A DNA stretch of 64,000 nt, taken from contig JANQRG010000035.1 of assembly GCA_028284665.1 (NCBI GenBank), positions 247,750-311,749 on the forward strand. The letters run 5' to 3'. Shown here piece after piece: positions 19,146 through 28,388 of the stretch. Position numbers and translations under genes: made by a program. Numbering within the stretch: the stretch's first letter is position 1; each line of letters starts with the position of its first letter. The notes beneath the pieces were generated by a model that saw only the letters and a list, made by a program, of their open reading frames with translations, was not told where the DNA came from and did not search any database. The stretch comes from Croceivirga sp. Lineage in GTDB: Bacteria > Bacteroidota > Bacteroidia > Flavobacteriales > Flavobacteriaceae.

Positions 19146-20447
19146 TCAGTCTATGACAAAAGTAGTTGCCAGGGTTAGTATAGTGGCATCCAACTGTGTG
19201 CTTCTATCGTAATATGCAAAACGTAGATCCACTGTTTTTAGTCCAAAGACGAACAGTTTGGCCTTGGTAAAAATATCCGTATACCGAACACCAATCCCGT
19301 ATTGATGGGCGGTATATTCAGACAGGTCAAAATCTGAGGTATAGAACTCGGAAGTGGATACCGCCTCCTCTCTGGCAAAGAAGTAATCTGCTGCCGTTTG
19401 GGAATAAAAACGATAGTTCGGATAGAGTGTGAATTGATCGCTGATTTTTAGGGGTACTTCAAGGTTAGCGGTATGGGAGTGAATACCCCAGTCGTCATAA
19501 TAATAACGATAATAAGTTCGTAGTACCGCCAAATCGCTAAGATAGTAATTCAGCCGTACCCCAATGGGCAATTTAAACCGGGTGTCTGGTAATCGCTCAA
19601 CATCATCCGCTAGTTGAAAGTCATTAAAGATAAAATCAGTAACATCTGAAAAATATACGCGTTGAAACGGGGTGCTTAACAATCCCTCTTGCAATACCGC
19701 ATCCACCACTACCGATGCTTGCAAACGCTTGCTCAGGATTTGGGAGAAACCAAAGGAAAAGGAATAGGAATTCCTGTTCTCATTTTCAAAGGGGATAAAA
19801 TCCGGATCATAACCGGGTACCACTCCGGTAAATCCACCTCTGAGCTCTATCGGATATTGTGGATTCCACGAATCCAGATATACCTGGGCCTCCAACGCTA
19901 TTTCCGTATTCTTTTCGTTGAACAAATAGGTGTATGACCCTCCAAAACCTACAGAGAAGTAATCATACTCCGCGGACACATAGGCCTTCGCGCCCCATAT
20001 TCTATTGCGATCATCTGAACTGTGTGTGTAGGAAGGACTAAAATAGGCAAGCAAATCGCTACGAGATGCCCCTGAAGAAGCATCAAAGACATCGGGATCT
20101 CCATCGCCATCAAAGGGATTGATATTACTGGAAGATGCGGAGGAGTAAGCGGATATCCCGGCGTCTACGGTAAGGACACCATCTTCATTGAGCGGCATCC
20201 GTAACACTAGCGTAGACGTAGCATCCGTAAGCTCTTCGGTCCCTACTCCTCCGGTTACAGCTGCATTAGGGCCATCCTGACTGTAAAAACTGAAAAGCGT
20301 TTCCAACTCACTGGCTTCCAATACCCTTTTTTTGTAGCTGGTGTTTTCCTGCTGGGTAAACACCATTGTACACGCCATAAGATGGAGCAACACTACGGCC
20401 CTTATCCTTTTTCCTGAAGGTATGTTTTTTCGAGTTGTATTTAACAA
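19146..20447 (-). CDS. DUF3570 outer-membrane barrel protein
   Basis: A 433-residue exported beta-rich protein of the DUF3570 type: after a signal sequence it begins YKKRVLEASELETLFSFYSQDG and TGGVGTEELTD, then continues as long aromatic/glycine strands to a C-terminal Thr-Thr-Phe-Val-Ile-Asp. The annotated start is TTG at 20447; a short upstream basic stretch fits a signal peptide. It is the distal gene of the Rieske-thioredoxin-ApbE-DUF4266 cluster, the usual partner arrangement in Bacteroidota, separated from DUF4266 by a 325 bp repeat-rich gap. An outer-membrane role in an extracytoplasmic redox system is inferred from context. Confidence 0.82.
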   Translation of the reverse strand: MLNTTRKNIPSGKRIRAVVLLHLMACTMVFTQQENTSYKKRVLEASELETLFSFYSQDGPNAAVTGGVGTEELTDATSTLVLRMPLNEDGVLTVDAGISAYSSASSSNINPFDGDGDPDVFDASSGASRSDLLAYFSPSYTHSSDDRNRIWGAKAYVSAEYDYFSVGFGGSYTYLFNEKNTEIALEAQVYLDSWNPQYPIELRGGFTGVVPGYDPDFIPFENENRNSYSFSFGFSQILSKRLQASVVVDAVLQEGLLSTPFQRVYFSDVTDFIFNDFQLADDVERLPDTRFKLPIGVRLNYYLSDLAVLRTYYRYYYDDWGIHSHTANLEVPLKISDQFTLYPNYRFYSQTAADYFFAREEAVSTSEFYTSDFDLSEYTAHQYGIGVRYTDIFTKAKLFVFGLKTVDLRFAYYDRSTQLDATILTLATTFVID

Positions 20448-20489
20448 TGTATTTTCTTGGTTAATGTGTTTTTCAAGGAACCCTCACCG

Positions 20490-20767
20490 AATTCCACTTA
20501 GAAAAGATGGGCACAAACTCCCTCTCAATCCTCATAAGACCCTTTGACTTACTTCGACAAGCTCAGCACAAGCCGCTCAGGGTAAGCCCGCCTGACCGCC
20601 TGCCTGCCGGCAGGCAGGGACGGGCAGGTTCAGCCATCATCGTTTGCTTCGTTTCACTTGCAAAAGATGGGCGCAAACTTCCTCTCAATCCTTATGAGAC
20701 CCTTCTACAAGGCTCAGGGTGAATTCAGCCATCATCGTTTGCTTCGTTTCACTTGCAAAAGATGGGC
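20490..20767. repeat. Direct repeat block and palindrome in DUF4266-DUF3570 gap
   Basis: A 44 bp sequence occurs identically at 20629-20672 and 20724-20767 (95 bp apart). Its continuation (ATGGGCGCAAACTTCCTCTC... ) also occurs, about 85% identical, at about 20504-20541. Between the copies lies the perfect 20 bp palindrome CCTGCCTGCCGGCAGGCAGG (20599-20618), beside a TTCGACAAGCTCAGCACAAGC-type element. The 325 bp gap holds no convincing ORF. Confidence 0.8.
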
Positions 20768-20772
20768 TTCAT

Positions 20773-20994
20773 TCAATTACAGCCGCATCCTCCACCGGAT
20801 TTTCCCCCGTTAGCTCCGGCAGCACCTTCCCGATAGATCTGAAATGTGGTCTCAAAACGTTCTGAACTCTTAAAACCCAGCTGCATCTCTATGTCATTGA
20901 GATACACCTTTTCATATTCCTTCACGGCAACGCAGGAAGATGCGGTTAGTACCAAGAACAATAATGCGAATAGTCGTTTCATGTATTCTACCAT
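20773..20994 (-). CDS. DUF4266 lipoprotein with GGGCGCN C-terminus
   Basis: A 73-residue lipoprotein: signal ending TASSC, then VAVKEYEKVYLNDIEMQ, a FQIYREGAAGANGG segment and the conserved terminal GGGCGCN. The two C-terminal Cys could bind a metal or form a redox disulfide. It starts within the TAATG overlap with apbE, so it is translationally coupled; an alternative ATG lies four codons in (20982). DUF4266, ApbE, a thioredoxin and DUF3570 recur together in this phylum. The precise function is unknown. Confidence 0.85.
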   Translation of the reverse strand: MVEYMKRLFALLFLVLTASSCVAVKEYEKVYLNDIEMQLGFKSSERFETTFQIYREGAAGANGGKSGGGCGCN

Positions 20995-21986
20995 TAGTTG
21001 ATGTCCAAAATAATCCCTGAACTCTTATGAATTTTGTTATCACTATCTACTAATACAATTTCTACCCCATCCAACTGGTTGATCAAGTGGATACCGCTAT
21101 CCCTTCCCATGATAAAAACCGCTGTAGCCAAGGCATCGCAAAGCTCAGCCTGTTTTGCAAAAATGGAAACGCTGTTCACCCCTTTTGAGGGATAGCCCGT
21201 TCTGGGATCAATAATATGTGAGTAGCGTTCCCCCTGGTACAGTATGTATTTTTCATAGTTACCCGAAGTAGCTACAGAAGATTCCACCACAGGTAACCAG
21301 GAGAAGACCTTCTTTTTGTCCAGGGGGTCTGTAATCCCCACCATCCACTTTTCCCCGGTAGCTTTAGTGCCCCAAGTGGTTAAATCGCCCGCAGCATTCA
21401 CAATACCCCCACGTACCCCTTTGGTCACTAATAATTCTTTGGCTTTATCGGCAGCATAGCCCTTTCCAATAGCACCAAAACCGATACGCATCCCGTTTTT
21501 CCGGAGAAATACTGTCTGTTTTTCTTCATTCAACACTATATTTCGATAATTTACTTTAGACAACGCCGCCTGAATTTCCGAGTTGGTGGGAAAATTTTCC
21601 ATGGAGCCATCAAATTGCCATAGGCCATCCAATGCTGCGTATGAAATATCAAAAGCGCCGTCAGTAAGCTCAGATATCTTCTTTGCGCGTACGATCAACT
21701 CAAAAAGCTCAGGGCTCACTTTTACGGGTTGTACCCCGGCATTTTCATTGATACGCGAAGTTTCGGAGTCGTTGTCCCAGGATGAAATCATTCGTTCTAT
21801 ACGCCGGATCTCCGAGACCGCTTCGTCAATGTTGATATATCCAATTTCCTCGTTAGGTGCCACTACGGTAATCTCAAAACGGGTCCCCATCAGTTTCAAC
21901 ACCTTTTGTACACTCAACTCTTTTTTTTCCTGACCATGCAGGACGAAAACCAACAAGGGGAGCAAGTATACGAAACGGTATTTCAT
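20994..21986 (-). CDS. apbE: FAD:protein FMN transferase
   Basis: A 330-residue exported ApbE-family protein: signal peptide, LMGTRFEITV, MISSWDNDSETSRINEN, DGAFDISYAALDGLW, GFGAIGKGYAADKAKE, NAAGDLTTWG, SVATSGNYEKY and the HIIDPRTGYPSKG motif. The Asp of the last motif and the conserved Thr/Asp region bind magnesium-FAD in the family. ApbE covalently attaches FMN to Ser/Thr of extracytoplasmic redox proteins. No RnfG/NqrC-like substrate is obvious next to it. It overlaps both neighbours by a few bases. Confidence 0.93.
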   Translation of the reverse strand: MKYRFVYLLPLLVFVLHGQEKKELSVQKVLKLMGTRFEITVVAPNEEIGYINIDEAVSEIRRIERMISSWDNDSETSRINENAGVQPVKVSPELFELIVRAKKISELTDGAFDISYAALDGLWQFDGSMENFPTNSEIQAALSKVNYRNIVLNEEKQTVFLRKNGMRIGFGAIGKGYAADKAKELLVTKGVRGGIVNAAGDLTTWGTKATGEKWMVGITDPLDKKKVFSWLPVVESSVATSGNYEKYILYQGERYSHIIDPRTGYPSKGVNSVSIFAKQAELCDALATAVFIMGRDSGIHLINQLDGVEIVLVDSDNKIHKSSGIILDIN

Positions 21987-22417
21987 TGGAGGAAAGAATT
22001 GAGGAGGTCAAGGTAGTCCTGCGGTGAACCCTTTTGGTACCCTACTTTCCCATAAACTGCACTTTTTTCATCGAGTAATACCACAAGGGGAAAGTGGCCC
22101 TTTGGATTATAACGTTCCGCCAGGGCAGTATTGGCTATAGTCATTTCCTGTGACAACTTGTTTTTCTTTTTTCTGGGAAAATCAGCTTTATACAGCACAT
22201 AGTGTTGTGCCGCATAGGCCTTAAAGGTTTCCGACTGCCAAATATCCCGATCCAACTTTTTACAGGGAGCGCACCAATCGGATCCTGCAAATACCAGTAG
22301 AATTGGTTTTTGCTCCTGCCTGGCTTGTTCCTGTGCCTGTGTAAAATCTGCCTGCCATAGCTGAGAAAATAGCGCTACAGGGAACAAAAGCAATACGACA
22401 CGGATTCCTACACTCAT
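21983..22417 (-). CDS. Exported thioredoxin-fold protein (CAPC)
   Basis: A 144-residue protein with an N-terminal signal (MSVGIRVVLLLFPVALFS) and a thioredoxin fold: KPILLVFAGSDWCAPCKKLDRDIW carries the C-x-x-C site, and HFPLVVLLDEK holds the cis-Pro. It resembles DUF255/thioredoxin_7 periplasmic proteins. It overlaps the apbE start by 4 bp and follows the Rieske gene by 18 bp, so it most likely keeps cysteines of a partner, perhaps DUF4266, reduced. Confidence 0.87.
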   Translation of the reverse strand: MSVGIRVVLLLFPVALFSQLWQADFTQAQEQARQEQKPILLVFAGSDWCAPCKKLDRDIWQSETFKAYAAQHYVLYKADFPRKKKNKLSQEMTIANTALAERYNPKGHFPLVVLLDEKSAVYGKVGYQKGSPQDYLDLLNSFLQ

Positions 22418-22435
22418 AAGTATACACCACCTGGG

Positions 22436-22903
22436 TTATTCAAAAATACGCAAGATATCCCCGTTAAGCTCAACATTAAATACTTTGAGTGCCCTGGCTG
22501 GCCTACTATCAACTTGATTTAAGGGTGTTCCGTCTTGCGCAAATTGAGAACCATGAACCTCACAAAAGAATATTCCTTCGCCTTGATCAACAAATTCGAC
22601 TTCGGCATAACCCTCATGGCTACAGATAAGACTGGCAGCTACTAATTCCCCTTGTAAATTACGAGCAACCACAATATCGGTCAGTCCATCCATAGAAACG
22701 TTTGATGTAACTTCGATAAATCCACCATTACCGGAAAGAGGTGTCGCTTCGGATGAGGTCAAATCTAAGGTAAAATCCACTCCCGAAGGAACAACCCGGT
22801 TCCCTCCATCTTCTTCATCGTTTGAACATCCTTGTGCGCAGGGAAATAGAAGTGCAAAAGCCGCACCAGCTCCCAAACTTCGTAAAAATTCTTTTCGTTC
22901 CAT
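22436..22903 (-). CDS. Exported Rieske [2Fe-2S] protein
   Basis: A 155-residue protein with a twin-hydrophobic, lipobox-like leader (MERKEFLRSLGAGAAF...QGC) and a compact Rieske domain. Cluster ligands are visible as C-S-H in ASLICSHEG and C-E-V-H in IFFCEVHGSQF. It is the first gene of the redox cluster that continues with thioredoxin, ApbE, DUF4266 and, after the repeat gap, DUF3570. Electron transfer outside the cytoplasm is inferred. Confidence 0.88.
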   Translation of the reverse strand: MERKEFLRSLGAGAAFALLFPCAQGCSNDEEDGGNRVVPSGVDFTLDLTSSEATPLSGNGGFIEVTSNVSMDGLTDIVVARNLQGELVAASLICSHEGYAEVEFVDQGEGIFFCEVHGSQFAQDGTPLNQVDSRPARALKVFNVELNGDILRIFE

Positions 22904-22951
22904 AGCAAGTGTTTTGTATAGGAACGGAAAACCTTAGGGAATCGTATGGGT

Positions 22952-24130
22952 TTAGTAGACAAACTCCCCAAATTCGCTGGAAATAGTTAGTTTTTTGGTT
23001 GGCCCTGCTTCTACCCTACCAACAATACGTGCAGGTACCTGAAAATCCTCTGATATAGCAATTATATCCTCCGCAACAGCAGGTTCCACATACAGCTCTA
23101 ACCGGTGGCCGCAGTTAAACACCTGGTACATTTCCTTCCAATCCGTCCCGGATTCTTCCTGGATCAACCGGAACAAAGGAGGAATGGGGAACAAGTTATC
23201 TTTGATCACATGCAAGGCCTCTATAAAATGCAAAATCTTAGTCTGCGCCCCACCGCTGCAATGTACCATTCCGTGAATAGCATTGGCAGTATATTTCGAA
23301 AGGAGTTGCTTTACAATGGGCGCATACGTACGGGTAGGCGATAGCACTAATTTACCTGCATTGAGGGTGGTATTCACCACCGCATCTGTTAAGGTTTTTG
23401 AACCGGAATACACCAGTTCTGAAGGCACTGAGGGGTCAAAACTTTCGGGATATTTCTCGGCCAGATAGCTGGCAAACACATCATGACGGGCGGACGTTAG
23501 CCCATTACTCCCCATGCCGCCGTTGTATTCATGTTCGTAAGTGGACTGCCCAAAGGAAGCGAGGCCCACGATAAGGTCCCCGGCCTGAATATTGGCATTG
23601 TCAATGACATCACTACGTTTCATTCGTGCCGTGACCGTAGAATCTACAATAATGGTTCGCACCAGATCCCCCACATCTGCGGTTTCTCCCCCGGTGGCGT
23701 GAATTGAAATGCCGTGTTCCTTAAGATCAGAAATAAGGGCTTCCGTACCCTTAATAATAGCCGCGATGACCTCACCCGGCACCAAATTTTTATTTCGACC
23801 TATGGTAGAAGACAATAAGATGTTGTCTGTAGCCCCAACGCAGATCAGATCGTCCAGATTCATGACCAGGGCATCCTGGGCAATTCCTTTCCAAACGCTG
23901 AGGTCTCCGGTTTCTTTCCAATACAAATAGGCCAGAGAAGATTTTGTTCCCGCGCCATCCGCATGCATCACCAGGCAGTGGTCCTCACTACCCGTTAGAT
24001 AATCGGGCACGATCTTACAAAAGGCTTTGGGGAACAAGCCTTTATCTACGTTTTTAATAGCGTTATGGACATCTTCTTTTTCGGCGGAAACCCCACGTTG
24101 GGCATAGCGTTTACTTGTATTCGCGGACAT
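22952..24130 (-). CDS. purM: PurM-family phosphoribosylformylglycinamidine cyclo-ligase (AIR synthase)
   Basis: A 392-residue AIR-synthase-type protein. Seen: MHADGAGTKSSLAYLY (the family GxGTK nucleotide motif), MNLDDLICVGATDNI, HATGGETADVGDLV and a C-terminal CSGGAQTKI...FNCGHRLELYV half corresponding to the AIRS_C domain. It closes the imidazole ring in purine synthesis using ATP. It is longer than E. coli PurM (345), as usual for this phylum's form. It is divergent from the DUF1080 gene. Confidence 0.87.
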   Translation of the reverse strand: MSANTSKRYAQRGVSAEKEDVHNAIKNVDKGLFPKAFCKIVPDYLTGSEDHCLVMHADGAGTKSSLAYLYWKETGDLSVWKGIAQDALVMNLDDLICVGATDNILLSSTIGRNKNLVPGEVIAAIIKGTEALISDLKEHGISIHATGGETADVGDLVRTIIVDSTVTARMKRSDVIDNANIQAGDLIVGLASFGQSTYEHEYNGGMGSNGLTSARHDVFASYLAEKYPESFDPSVPSELVYSGSKTLTDAVVNTTLNAGKLVLSPTRTYAPIVKQLLSKYTANAIHGMVHCSGGAQTKILHFIEALHVIKDNLFPIPPLFRLIQEESGTDWKEMYQVFNCGHRLELYVEPAVAEDIIAISEDFQVPARIVGRVEAGPTKKLTISSEFGEFVY

Positions 24131-24219
24131 AGGATGGGTTTCGGCAAAAATAGAAAAACGAAACCTTAGGTAGGCCAGGCGCCGGCTAAATTCTTACTTT
24201 TAGGCAAACTTCAACAACC

Positions 24220-24993
24220 ATGACCCAAAAGTTTCTTTCTCTTGCTTTCCTTTTCCTTCTTCTTTTCAGTTCCTGTAAAAGGGACACCACCAAGGAGACC
24301 CCTGCCTGGCGCACTAAAAAAATAGCCCGGGAAAACCAGGTACACAACCAACTGCTGGAAGTAGAAAAAGCACAAGGGTGGCAATTATTGTTTGATGGAA
24401 AGACCCTGGAGGGATGGCATTTGTACAACAAACCCGATTCTACCGGGCTTTCGGCCTGGGAAGTCCGCGATGGGATATTGTTTTGTAATGCTACCGATGA
24501 GAGCAAGGTGCATGGTGATTTGGTTACCGATGCGGAGTACGAGAATTATGAGCTGGTCTTTGAATGGCAGATCGCCGTTCGGGGAAATGGTGGGGTGTTT
24601 ATCAACGTCCTGGAGTCTGAAGACATTCCAACAGCCTATCAAAGTGGCCCGGAATACCAACTTTTGGAGCCCTCGCATATGGATAATAGTACCCCGGAGA
24701 AACGTCCTGGCTGCCTTTATGGATTTTCCGCCCAAACCGTTGAAGTGGAAGCCCAACCTGCCGGGCAGTGGAACACCTCACGTATTCTTCAAAAGGATGG
24801 GGTTATACAATTCTACCTGAATGGAAAATTAACCGCCGAAGCCAATTTTAACACCCCGGAATGGAAGCAGCAAGTGGCACAAACCCATTTCGCGAACTAT
24901 CCCCGATTTGGAACAGCCACCACGGGCAAGATCGCTTTACAGAACTGGTACTTTGAAGTAGGGTTCCGGAACATGAAAATTCGGGAGCTTTAG
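24220..24993 (+). CDS. DUF1080 (3-keto-disaccharide hydrolase-like) lipoprotein
   Basis: A 257-residue protein with a lipoprotein signal (LLFSSC) and a DUF1080 jelly-roll domain: WQLLFDGKTLEGWHLYNKP, WEVRDGILFC, YENYELVFEWQIAVRGNGGVFIN split, and EYQLLE. The fold is concanavalin-like and the family acts on 3-keto-glycosides or binds glycans. A second member of the family lies at 33365-33952. Confidence 0.87.
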   Translation: MTQKFLSLAFLFLLLFSSCKRDTTKETPAWRTKKIARENQVHNQLLEVEKAQGWQLLFDGKTLEGWHLYNKPDSTGLSAWEVRDGILFCNATDESKVHGDLVTDAEYENYELVFEWQIAVRGNGGVFINVLESEDIPTAYQSGPEYQLLEPSHMDNSTPEKRPGCLYGFSAQTVEVEAQPAGQWNTSRILQKDGVIQFYLNGKLTAEANFNTPEWKQQVAQTHFANYPRFGTATTGKIALQNWYFEVGFRNMKIREL

Positions 24994-25045
24994 GAAGGAT
25001 AGGCGAGAAGAATTGACGCCAACCTATATAGCAAGTAGCGGTTAT

Positions 25046-25519
25046 TTAACGCGTTGCTATCATTTTCTTCAGCAGTACAATTTGTCCCAGATGGTAGTAA
25101 CAATGTTCGATCAAGCCATCGATATTTCTTTGATAGATTCCGTATTTCTTCTCCACAAAAGATTCCTTGAGTTTTTCATCCGGGAGCTGCTCAATACGTC
25201 GTGCCAGCTGTTCCGTATCGTTCCAAAATTTGGTTAAAAAAAGCTCCCATTCGTTTTGTGATCGTAGCTCAGCAAAATCAAAACTGTATTTATCCCTGAT
25301 TTCAAGACCCCCACCCTCAAATACATTTTTAATGCCGTTGATATAATAATGAACGTGCTGTGCTAAAACCGCGATGGTATTTAGCGATCCAACCTTTGTT
25401 ACGGCAAGTTTCCAATCTACATTTTCCAGTTGGTCTTTATAGTTGGTGTTCGCTATCCAGGTCCCTGTGAGTACAACTTCTCTTAGGCGATGGGCCAATG
25501 CTTCTGTTTTTTTAGTCAT
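25046..25519 (-). CDS. DinB-like four-helix protein
   Basis: A 157-residue protein of the DinB/DUF1572-like superfamily. Putative metal ligands are His in LAQHVHYYINGIKNV and His in IEHCYYHLGQIVLL. I used the ATG at 25519 (MTKKTEALAHRLREV); an upstream ATG at 25561 would add an unlikely extension. Some family members are thiol transferases, but no activity is claimed here. Confidence 0.75.
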   Translation of the reverse strand: MTKKTEALAHRLREVVLTGTWIANTNYKDQLENVDWKLAVTKVGSLNTIAVLAQHVHYYINGIKNVFEGGGLEIRDKYSFDFAELRSQNEWELFLTKFWNDTEQLARRIEQLPDEKLKESFVEKKYGIYQRNIDGLIEHCYYHLGQIVLLKKMIATR

Positions 25520-25585
25520 TACTACAATGATTCTATTGGGAAAAATCCCGAAGTTATACATTATAACCCTTGGAAGTAGATATCT

Positions 25586-26068
25586 TCAGTCCTTCTCAGG
25601 CTTATGTAATACATACCGTATAAATTGTTCATTTCCAATTTCTACTTCTTTATCCTTTACAAAACCAAGAGACAACAACCCTTTGATTCGGGTCCTGGAG
25701 GGTGGAAATAGCACTTGAACCGTATTCAAACCCAGTTCATCAAAAGCCTTTTCTATTATTTTTTCATACAAAACCTTGCCTATGCCCCAATAATCCGGAT
25801 GTAGCACTAAGGCGAGGTCAGCTTCTCCATTGTCCGGTTGTATTCCACCCCAACCCGCAAATTTGTTATTTACTACAAATGCCCATGGACCAAAACCATG
25901 TTCTTTCCACAGCTCTTCCTTTGAAGTCACAAACGTATCACAATCCAATTCGCTGAAATCCCCCCTTAATAGCGGCATTTGTCTTCGCACCAATGTATTG
26001 TTCATCAAATCGATAATATTCGACTTTTCTATTTCTTTTAAGCGCTTAAATTCAATATTATTTTTCAT
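25586..26068 (-). CDS. GNAT family N-acetyltransferase
   Basis: A 160-residue GNAT-fold protein: FAGWGGIQPDNGEADLALVLHPDYWGIGKVLYEKII contains the acetyl-CoA pyrophosphate loop (here W-G-I-G-K, near the R/Q-x-x-G-x-G/A consensus), followed by a C-terminal LLSLGFVKD strand. The ATG at 26068 is preferred to an upstream GTG. The substrate is unknown. Confidence 0.83.
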   Translation of the reverse strand: MKNNIEFKRLKEIEKSNIIDLMNNTLVRRQMPLLRGDFSELDCDTFVTSKEELWKEHGFGPWAFVVNNKFAGWGGIQPDNGEADLALVLHPDYWGIGKVLYEKIIEKAFDELGLNTVQVLFPPSRTRIKGLLSLGFVKDKEVEIGNEQFIRYVLHKPEKD

Positions 26069-26140
26069 TAATGCCACGGTTTCAGTAATGATTCCTGTCC
26101 CTCCTCGTTATATTCTGTCGGCTATGGCTTGTACAACCTG

Positions 26141-26959
26141 TTACTTTTGATCAATAGTCCTCTTTGCGCGTTTAATGATCTTTTCCGTCCCTTTCGTTGG
26201 CGATTCCTTTTCCCATTGAGCACAAAGTTCAATGACAAAATCAGGTCGTGATTTACTGGCATCATTCAACCAATTTCCAACGCTGTCCTGAACATATTTT
26301 GAGTTGTCGGCTTTTAAATTTTCCAAAATGGGTAACGCCAACTCCGGACGTTCCTTAAGGCGTTCAATATGTTTACACCAAACCCCTCTTGGCCTTGTCG
26401 ATTCCGTGGTAAATCTTCTGATGTTTTCGTCTTCGCTCTTTGTCCATTCACTTAAGATCCTAATGGCTTCTTCTAAATTGCTATCAATCTCCGGGCGCAA
26501 CGCCATCCAAACCACTTCCCGTACGCCAAAATGCTTGTCTGCAACTAATTTTCGTGATCTTGCTAATTTTCCTTCAATGGTCAAATTCTCATCTAATCCA
26601 ATCAAATACGGTGCATAACAGCGAATAGTGTCAGACAAATGCGAACTTAATTTGTCCAGTACCTCATCAAGCTTCTTGGTGTTGGCATACCATTGGTAAA
26701 GTGTAGTACCTACCAGCTTAGTAGTATGCATTGCGGAAGGTTTCTTTTGGGCTTCAACCACTTTGGTAATTCCATCTATTTTTTCCTGATCAATTCCCAG
26801 TGCTGGAAATACCTGTGTGATGAGCTTTATATGTTCTACGGCTAACCACTCTGTCAGATTGACCGTTTCGATCTTCCCTTGGTTTAGTAACTCCAAAACT
26901 TCCACGGGAATATGTTGTGCTTTCCTTGCTCCTTTTCGGTTAAGTACTTCTTCGTTCAT
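26141..26959 (-). CDS. AlkD-like HEAT-repeat DNA alkylation repair protein
   Basis: A 272-residue all-helical protein resembling the DNA alkylation repair (AlkC/AlkD-like) family: repeated HEAT motifs including DKHFGVREVVWMALRP, DENIRRFTTESTRPRGVWC and NSKYVQDSVGNWLNDASKSRPDFV. In the family these repeats grip damaged DNA and release alkylated bases. The RPRGVW segment is typical. The ATG at 26959 is preferred over a TTG at 26983. A 220 bp gap to the next gene shows no ORF. Confidence 0.8.
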   Translation of the reverse strand: MNEEVLNRKGARKAQHIPVEVLELLNQGKIETVNLTEWLAVEHIKLITQVFPALGIDQEKIDGITKVVEAQKKPSAMHTTKLVGTTLYQWYANTKKLDEVLDKLSSHLSDTIRCYAPYLIGLDENLTIEGKLARSRKLVADKHFGVREVVWMALRPEIDSNLEEAIRILSEWTKSEDENIRRFTTESTRPRGVWCKHIERLKERPELALPILENLKADNSKYVQDSVGNWLNDASKSRPDFVIELCAQWEKESPTKGTEKIIKRAKRTIDQK

Positions 26960-27179
26960 GTTGTGGTTTCTTCTAATAGGCAATGGTCTTGTTTATGATT
27001 CCAAACCTGTACGTGGCCAACGCGCAATTTGGCAGCGGCCCTTACCTTTGGCTGGCGAACTACCCCCGGGTAGAAATCATAAGTGTGTTTTATCAGTTAA
27101 ATCTAATGTAGATTTTTTTAAGATCGTGACCAAGGGGGGGGCGGATTACAGGCGTTTTGGAAGTTTTATACAGGAATCC

Positions 27180-28328
27180 TTAAAGGAGCTCGTCAAATAA
27201 TGGCAATAGTTCATTGATCAATTGATTGCCAGCCGTCCCGTTAGTGAAAATGATAATACCATTCTGGGTATCGAGCGTACCTATGAAACGTGCGCGGTAG
27301 GAGTCGTTCGATCCTCCATGCATGAATTGAAGGGTGTTTTGTGCTTCTTTGATCTTCGGCCCCAAGCCATAATCACTGGGATGCACCGGGGTCATCATAT
27401 CCTTTACTATTGCTTGGGACAAATAGTCGTTCTCCCCCTCATAGCCCTTCATCAGCGTGATTATAAGTTTGGAAAGATCGGTAGGAGTGGTCCACAATCC
27501 TGAGGCCGCCGCCTCCGGCATACTCTGGTATCCTCGGGGTAAGGCAACCGGATTTCCGTTGCGGTTGTGCGCTTTGGCAATGTTCCCAACCACTTCCGGT
27601 AATGGATTTTGGTAACTACTTCTACGCATGTCGAGCGCTTGAAACAGTATGCTATCTGCCGCTTTATGAAATGGACGGCGGGCTGCGTCTTCAATAACCA
27701 GCTGAGAAACGGTTGTACCTCCTCCGGAATACCGAAAGCGGCTCCCTACAGGAATATTCACACGTACCGGATCGTTTTTTGCTGGGGCCTCACCGTTCAA
27801 AATTTGTATAGTGGTAGGCAAAGGTTCTTCCGGAGAAAAATCGGCAAAACCATGTACCGTCAATCCAGCGGTATGGGAAAGGATAGCACGAAGTGTCACA
27901 GGGTGTTCGCGAGTATAACTGTTCTCCGGGACCGACCATGAAGAAAGGTAGTTATTCACATTCTGGTCAATATCTAACACCCCCATTTCGTGCAACTTCA
28001 GGATCATAACTGCTGTCCCTACTTTGCTAATGGAACCGACTGAAAAGAGCGTTTCCGGGGTTACGGGCTGCTCAGTGCCTTGTTGTAACACTCCATATCC
28101 TTTCGCCCAATCCAATTTCCCGTCTTTGATGACACCGAAACTAATGCCCGCTACGCCGTAATGCGCCATCCTTGACTTCAGGCCAAATTGTTGGAGCGCC
28201 TCTTCATACGTATTGAAATGCGACAGTGGGGTATCAAGCGGTTTAGCAGATGGACCGAAGGATATAATTAAAATGCCAACAGCCAGAAACAAACTGATAC
28301 CGAATACCGGGAGGAGATTTTTCTTCAT
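27180..28328 (-). CDS. Serine hydrolase, class C beta-lactamase-like
   Basis: A 382-residue exported or membrane-anchored protein of the beta-lactamase/transpeptidase-like superfamily. Catalytic motifs are SISK (in SVGSISKVGTAVMILKL, nucleophile Ser and Lys), YSG in RFRYSGGGTTVSQLVIE and HGGS near the C-terminus. The N-terminal hydrophobic stretch is a signal anchor. Members are esterases, D-amino-peptidases or penicillin-binding proteins; antibiotic resistance should not be assumed. Confidence 0.87.
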   Translation of the reverse strand: MKKNLLPVFGISLFLAVGILIISFGPSAKPLDTPLSHFNTYEEALQQFGLKSRMAHYGVAGISFGVIKDGKLDWAKGYGVLQQGTEQPVTPETLFSVGSISKVGTAVMILKLHEMGVLDIDQNVNNYLSSWSVPENSYTREHPVTLRAILSHTAGLTVHGFADFSPEEPLPTTIQILNGEAPAKNDPVRVNIPVGSRFRYSGGGTTVSQLVIEDAARRPFHKAADSILFQALDMRRSSYQNPLPEVVGNIAKAHNRNGNPVALPRGYQSMPEAAASGLWTTPTDLSKLIITLMKGYEGENDYLSQAIVKDMMTPVHPSDYGLGPKIKEAQNTLQFMHGGSNDSYRARFIGTLDTQNGIIIFTNGTAGNQLINELLPLFDELL

Positions 28329-28388
28329 TTTGCCTGCAATTAGGTAGTATACTACTCTTTTCTAAAGATAGTAGAGTGCTCTTAAGGT

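Noticed and set aside
27180..28328. An acquired antibiotic-resistance beta-lactamase
   Set aside because: The motifs fit the broad serine hydrolase superfamily; nothing ties it to antibiotic breakdown.
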